Source: Hyphomicrobiales bacterium
GTDB taxonomy: Bacteria; Pseudomonadota; Alphaproteobacteria; Rhizobiales; Devosiaceae
Length of the DNA: 18,284 nucleotides
Reading direction: 5' to 3'
NCBI GenBank assembly: GCA_026989045.1
Contig: JALSJY010000118.1
Coordinates: forward strand, 1-18,284
Under the pieces are notes generated by a model. It worked only from the letters and a program-made list of their open reading frames with translations, did no database searches and was not told the DNA's origin. Positions within the stretch are counted from its first letter, which is position 1, and each line of letters opens with the position of its first letter. Position numbers and translations under genes: made by a program. Below are positions 14,385 through 18,284 of the stretch, piece after piece.

Positions 14385-17249
14385 CTAAAGGCTACTTTTT
14401 GTTGTTTGATTTGCTTCGAGCACATCAATTAAACGATTATAAATTTTTCTTTGTCTAGCTTTTGCTTTAATTTTTCCGCCCATTAAATCTGTAACATAAA
14501 AAACATCAACCGCCTTTTCACCATAAGTAGAAATATGAGCCGAGCCAATGGTCAAATTAAGATCAGAAATTTCATAAGTAAGATCACGTAAAAGACCAGT
14601 TCTATCAAGCCCTGACACTTCAATCACTGTAAACTTGTTAGAAAGAGAATTAGAAATTATCACCTGTGCTGGCACAATGAATGGTTTTAATCTGCGGTTT
14701 AGACGAGTGTTTTGTAAAACCTCCCGACTTAAATAACGTTTGCCCTGCAATAATTCTCTAACAATATCTATTATTCGATGCGCACGAACCCTTTCATCTT
14801 CATCAGAGGCAAAGACACGACGAAGCTGAAAACTATCAAGCGCCTGACCATCACGCATAGAAACAATTTGCGCCCCAACAATTGAAGCTTCAGCCAAAGT
14901 GCATGCACCCGCTATCATGCTTAACAGTCTTGGGTGATCCATAGTATAAAATGAAACTTCCGTAATTGATTCAAATGATTTCACCTCAACTGAACCACAA
15001 AACGGTTTTTTAGCCTCATCAGCTTTTAAAATCATATCCGCATGTTTAGCCTGCTGATCTACATCAGCACGTAACCAATATGGCTTATAATGGCGCTTTT
15101 GATAAATATCAAAATCCTCATCACTCCAGTCTTTAAGTCTTTCCCTTAATGCTAGTTTTGCTCTTTTTATTCTATCATCTTGAGATATTTGCGAATGCCC
15201 GCCACTAAGCAGTGGCTCGGTTGCATAATAAAGCGCCCTCAATAAAGAGCCCTTCCAGCCTGTCCAAACCCCAGGGCCAACCGCCCGAATATCACAAGCC
15301 GTTAAAATCATCAGCAAGGCCAATCTATTTGGGCTTTGCACAATATCAGCAAACTTTTTCGCTGTAGTTGGATCCTGAATATCACGAGATTGCGCTATTT
15401 CACTCATTAGCAAATGATTTTCAACCAGCCAGACAACAGTTTCAGTTTCAGCCGCACTTAAATTTAAACGAGGGCAGAATTTTTTAGCAATTCTTGCTCC
15501 GGCAATCGAATGATCCTCATCACGCCCCTTGGCAATATCGTGTAAAAATAGCGCAATATAAAGCAAGCTCACATCATTTAGGGTAGGTAAAAGTTCATGG
15601 GTTAGTGGCAGCTCTTTTTTTAACTCCCCATTCTCTATTGAAGCCATCACCCCCACTGAGCGAATAAGATGCTCATCTACAGTAAAATGATGATACATAT
15701 TGAACTGCATCATAGCGACAACTTTACCAAATTCTGGCACAAAGCGTCCTAAAACTCCGCTTTCATTCATACGGCGCAAAACCCGCTCAACTGTTTTAGG
15801 TGAGGTAAGAATTTCTAAAAAATATTCGTTTGCTTGCTTATCCTTACGCAAATCAGCATTGATATATTTCAATGACCTAGTAAGAAATTTAAACGCCTCA
15901 GGATGGAATAACAGACCCTCACGACCAACCAAATAAAATATCTTTATTATATTTATCGGCTTATCTTTAAACACATTTTCATTGGCAATATTGATACGAC
16001 CACGCTCAATAATAAAATCTGGCTCATTGCGAATTCTTTTACGTTTCTTGCTTGAAAATCCTTCTAACATGCGCCCCATTAGGTCAGATTTCTCTGTATT
16101 ATTAGATTTTTTTGCGTATGAAAACTCTAACAATGCACAAAAAACTCTAGTTAAATCACCCACATCTTTTGCAACTAAAAAATAACGCTTCATGAAACGC
16201 TCAACTCCAAGCATTGAACCTTCTTCAGACATGTTTATTGTGCCATTAGAGCTGAGTTTTACATATCCAAGCCTTTTTGCTAATTCCGGTTGCACATCAA
16301 AGCTAAGAAGCTCATCGGCGCGTTTAGTCAAAAAATGCAAATGACAGCGAACCGCCCATAAAAAATCCTCCGCCTTTTCAAATATTTTCAACTCAGAGGC
16401 TGAAAAAACACCCTTTTCTACCAAACCAGCATTTGATTTAACCTTATAAAAATATTTTCCAATCCAAAAAAGAGTATTTAAATCTCGCAACCCCCCCTTA
16501 CCCTCTTTTACATTTGGTTCAACCACATATCGCGTATTACCCATTCTAATATGTCTCTGATCACGTTCAAGCAATTTGGCTGCAATAAATTCAGGCCCAG
16601 TATTAGCCATTACCTCCGTTTCAAATCTATCTTGTAGACTTTCAAATAATTTCATATCGCCAATAATATATCGAGATTCTAGAGTTGCTGTGCGAACCGT
16701 CATATCGCTTTTACTCATTTTGATACATTCATTGATTGTGCGCACCGCATGGCCTACTTTTTGACCAATATCCCAAAGCATATATAAAATATATTCGACG
16801 ATATTTTCATTGCGGGTTTTTTCCGCCATGCTTTGTTTACTAGGTAAAATAAATAATAAATCAATATCAGAACCAGGGGCTAAAGTTGCCCTGCCATAAC
16901 CACCAACCGCCGCAAGCGTAATGCCACTTTGTGCTGCATTTTCACTATCCACTAAAGGAAAAACACAACCATTAGCAAAAATATAAATAGCGCGGATAAT
17001 TTCATCTTGAGCAAGGCAAATATTTCTAGCACATTGATGACCCTGTTTTGTTTTTAATAACTCTTCTTCAGCCTGTTGATGAGAGTTTTTAAGTATATTT
17101 TTAATATGAGATAAAAATATAGCACGGGCTTTTAATGAGTTTGGTTTTAACTCACCTAAATCTTTTTCTACTCCAGAAATAATATCTTCACCAGAGCGTA
17201 TTAAATAACTACTTTTATTTACTTTTTTTTTAATGGCTTTTGTCATCAT
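14385..17249 (-). CDS. glnD: Bifunctional PII uridylyltransferase / uridylyl-removing enzyme GlnD
   Basis: This 954-aa nitrogen sensor uridylylates PII proteins (GlnB/GlnK) when glutamine is low and deuridylylates them when it is high. The nucleotidyltransferase motif is GGYGRATLAPGSDIDLLF (~115-132). The HD domain has HHFTVDEHLIR and FLHDIAKGRDEDHSIAGARIA (~567-587). Two C-terminal ACT domains sense glutamine: EVSFYTMDHPRLLSMIAGA (~757 onward) and VIEVSGLDRTGLLRDLTYEI (~872 onward). Length is typical. The start overlaps the mutS 3' end by 20 nt. The first ATG (17247-17249) is only 3 nt after AAGG, while the adjacent second ATG (17244-17246) has a more usual 6-nt spacing, so translation may start one codon later. 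All catalytic motifs appear intact. Confidence 0.97.
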   Translation of the reverse strand: MMTKAIKKKVNKSSYLIRSGEDIISGVEKDLGELKPNSLKARAIFLSHIKNILKNSHQQAEEELLKTKQGHQCARNICLAQDEIIRAIYIFANGCVFPLVDSENAAQSGITLAAVGGYGRATLAPGSDIDLLFILPSKQSMAEKTRNENIVEYILYMLWDIGQKVGHAVRTINECIKMSKSDMTVRTATLESRYIIGDMKLFESLQDRFETEVMANTGPEFIAAKLLERDQRHIRMGNTRYVVEPNVKEGKGGLRDLNTLFWIGKYFYKVKSNAGLVEKGVFSASELKIFEKAEDFLWAVRCHLHFLTKRADELLSFDVQPELAKRLGYVKLSSNGTINMSEEGSMLGVERFMKRYFLVAKDVGDLTRVFCALLEFSYAKKSNNTEKSDLMGRMLEGFSSKKRKRIRNEPDFIIERGRINIANENVFKDKPINIIKIFYLVGREGLLFHPEAFKFLTRSLKYINADLRKDKQANEYFLEILTSPKTVERVLRRMNESGVLGRFVPEFGKVVAMMQFNMYHHFTVDEHLIRSVGVMASIENGELKKELPLTHELLPTLNDVSLLYIALFLHDIAKGRDEDHSIAGARIAKKFCPRLNLSAAETETVVWLVENHLLMSEIAQSRDIQDPTTAKKFADIVQSPNRLALLMILTACDIRAVGPGVWTGWKGSLLRALYYATEPLLSGGHSQISQDDRIKRAKLALRERLKDWSDEDFDIYQKRHYKPYWLRADVDQQAKHADMILKADEAKKPFCGSVEVKSFESITEVSFYTMDHPRLLSMIAGACTLAEASIVGAQIVSMRDGQALDSFQLRRVFASDEDERVRAHRIIDIVRELLQGKRYLSREVLQNTRLNRRLKPFIVPAQVIISNSLSNKFTVIEVSGLDRTGLLRDLTYEISDLNLTIGSAHISTYGEKAVDVFYVTDLMGGKIKAKARQRKIYNRLIDVLEANQTTKSSL

Positions 17250-18284
17250 AAGCCTTCTTTAATTCATATAAAAACTCTACTGCTTGTCTTGGTGATAAAT
17301 CATCTGGCTGAAGCTTTTCAAGCATATCAAACACTGGACTTTTTTCTTTTTTAATTGGCTTTGGATTATGAGTAAACAATGGTAAATCATCTAATACAAG
17401 CCCCTTATTGCCATAAGAAGATTTCTCCAACATTGATAAAACTTCTTTGGCGCGTATCAGCACATTTTCTGGCAATCCTGCAAGCTTTGCAACGCTTATT
17501 CCATAAGATCTATCCGCCGCTCCAAGTTCTACCTCGTGTAAAAATACCACCTCACCCTTATATTCTTTCACTTTTAAAGTGTGGTTCGATGTGCGTTGCA
17601 TAGTTTTTGCTAAAAGCCTCATCTCATGAAAATGAGTGGCGAATAATGCTCTTGAGCAATTGATTTGTGATAATGCCTCGGCAGTTGCAAAGGCAATTGA
17701 TAGGCCATCAAATGTTGCCGTGCCGCGGCCAATCTCATCTAAAATAACCAAAGATTTTTTTGTCGCCCTGTTTAAAATAGCAGCAGTCTCAACCATCTCA
17801 ACCATGAAGGTAGATCGGCCACTGGCAATATCATCACTTGCACCAACTCGCGAAAATACTCGATCAACAATTCCAATATGAGCCGAATCTGCTGGCACAA
17901 ATGATCCCATTTGCGCCAAAATTGCAATTAAAGCATTTTGACGTAAAAATGTAGACTTGCCCCCCATATTAGGACCAGTAAGTAGCCATAACTGCCCCCC
18001 AACTTCATCACCCGACAAGTCGCAATCATTTGTAACAAATATTTCATTTTGACTTTTTAGTGTTTGCTCAACAACTGGATGCCGCCCAGCAATAATTTTA
18101 AACTCAAGTGAATTATCAATTCTTGGGCGGCAATATCCCATTTGTGATGCCAATCTTGCCAGTGCAATTGTTACGTCAAGTTTTGCTAAAGCGTCTGCAC
18201 CAAGACGTAAAATATTAGTATTTGCCAATATCTTATTTTTTAGATCAACAAAAACATCATTTTCAATTTTTATACTAGCGGCTT
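17230..18284 (-). CDS. mutS: DNA mismatch repair protein MutS, C-terminal part (5' end outside window)
   Basis: This is the C-terminal ~350 residues of the mismatch-recognition ATPase that recruits MutL. The frame stays open to the window edge (first complete codon ends at 18282), so the TTG at 18228 is internal and the real start lies to the right. Visible are the end of the core/lever region, FKIIAGRHPVVEQ, the Walker A TGPNMGGKSTFLRQ, GASDDIASGRSTFMVEM, the Walker B LVILDEIGRGTATFDGLSIA, ATHFHEM, the helix-turn-helix with SYGISVAKLAGLP, and a short C-terminal region ending SPRQAVEFLYELKKAYDD. Mismatch-binding domain I is not in the window. The stop lies within the start region of glnD, so the two are coupled. 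Confidence 0.97.
   Translation of the reverse strand, partial: AASIKIENDVFVDLKNKILANTNILRLGADALAKLDVTIALARLASQMGYCRPRIDNSLEFKIIAGRHPVVEQTLKSQNEIFVTNDCDLSGDEVGGQLWLLTGPNMGGKSTFLRQNALIAILAQMGSFVPADSAHIGIVDRVFSRVGASDDIASGRSTFMVEMVETAAILNRATKKSLVILDEIGRGTATFDGLSIAFATAEALSQINCSRALFATHFHEMRLLAKTMQRTSNHTLKVKEYKGEVVFLHEVELGAADRSYGISVAKLAGLPENVLIRAKEVLSMLEKSSYGNKGLVLDDLPLFTHNPKPIKKEKSPVFDMLEKLQPDDLSPRQAVEFLYELKKAYDDKSH

Overview
The window looks like chromosomal core DNA from an AT-rich alphaproteobacterium, most likely of the Hyphomicrobiales (Rhizobiales) type. This rests on three things: the reverse-strand order mutS-glnD-murJ-trpS, which is familiar from rhizobia and Brucella; the ffh-rpsP-rimM-trmD block; and proteins with alphaproteobacterial traits, such as S16 with an Ala/Glu-rich tail and Ffh with a Gly/Met-rich, FPGLPGLGG-type tail. 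No rRNA, tRNA, CRISPR array, insertion sequence or prophage is visible.

Layout. Positions 1-481 hold the 3' end of argG (+). Positions 592-3552 encode a large cytosolic sensor with four PAS-like domains, GGDEF and EAL (+). Positions 3646-5457 are typA/bipA (+). A palindromic repeat of about 75 bp lies between typA and the convergent M29 aminopeptidase (5612-6847, -). A divergent 292-bp region then leads into ffh (7140-8744), rpsP, rimM and trmD (+), which ends at 10505. Everything from 10507 to the right edge is on the minus strand. In transcription order it is mutS (partial, running off the right edge), glnD, murJ, trpS, then a two-gene toxin-antitoxin-like module (a 242-aa unrecognised protein and a PIN-domain protein).

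Functional themes. Most genes are housekeeping: arginine synthesis (argG), ribosome-associated GTPase (typA), co-translational membrane targeting (ffh), ribosomal protein S16 and its maturation factor (rpsP, rimM), tRNA m1G37 methylation (trmD), tRNA-Trp charging (trpS), mismatch repair (mutS), nitrogen signalling through PII (glnD) and lipid II flipping (murJ). The accessory parts are the c-di-GMP protein and the PIN module, which sits where rplS is often found after trmD.

The three places most worth a second look are: (1) the PIN module, whose large upstream partner matches no antitoxin family I recognise, and which has its own strong ribosome binding site and a palindrome over its candidate -10; (2) the ffh leader, where a candidate promoter is followed by a compact three-way-junction-like fold ending in a hairpin plus T run; and (3) the 5492-5565 palindrome, whose two arms carry compensatory triplet changes, implying that each arm folds as its own hairpin.
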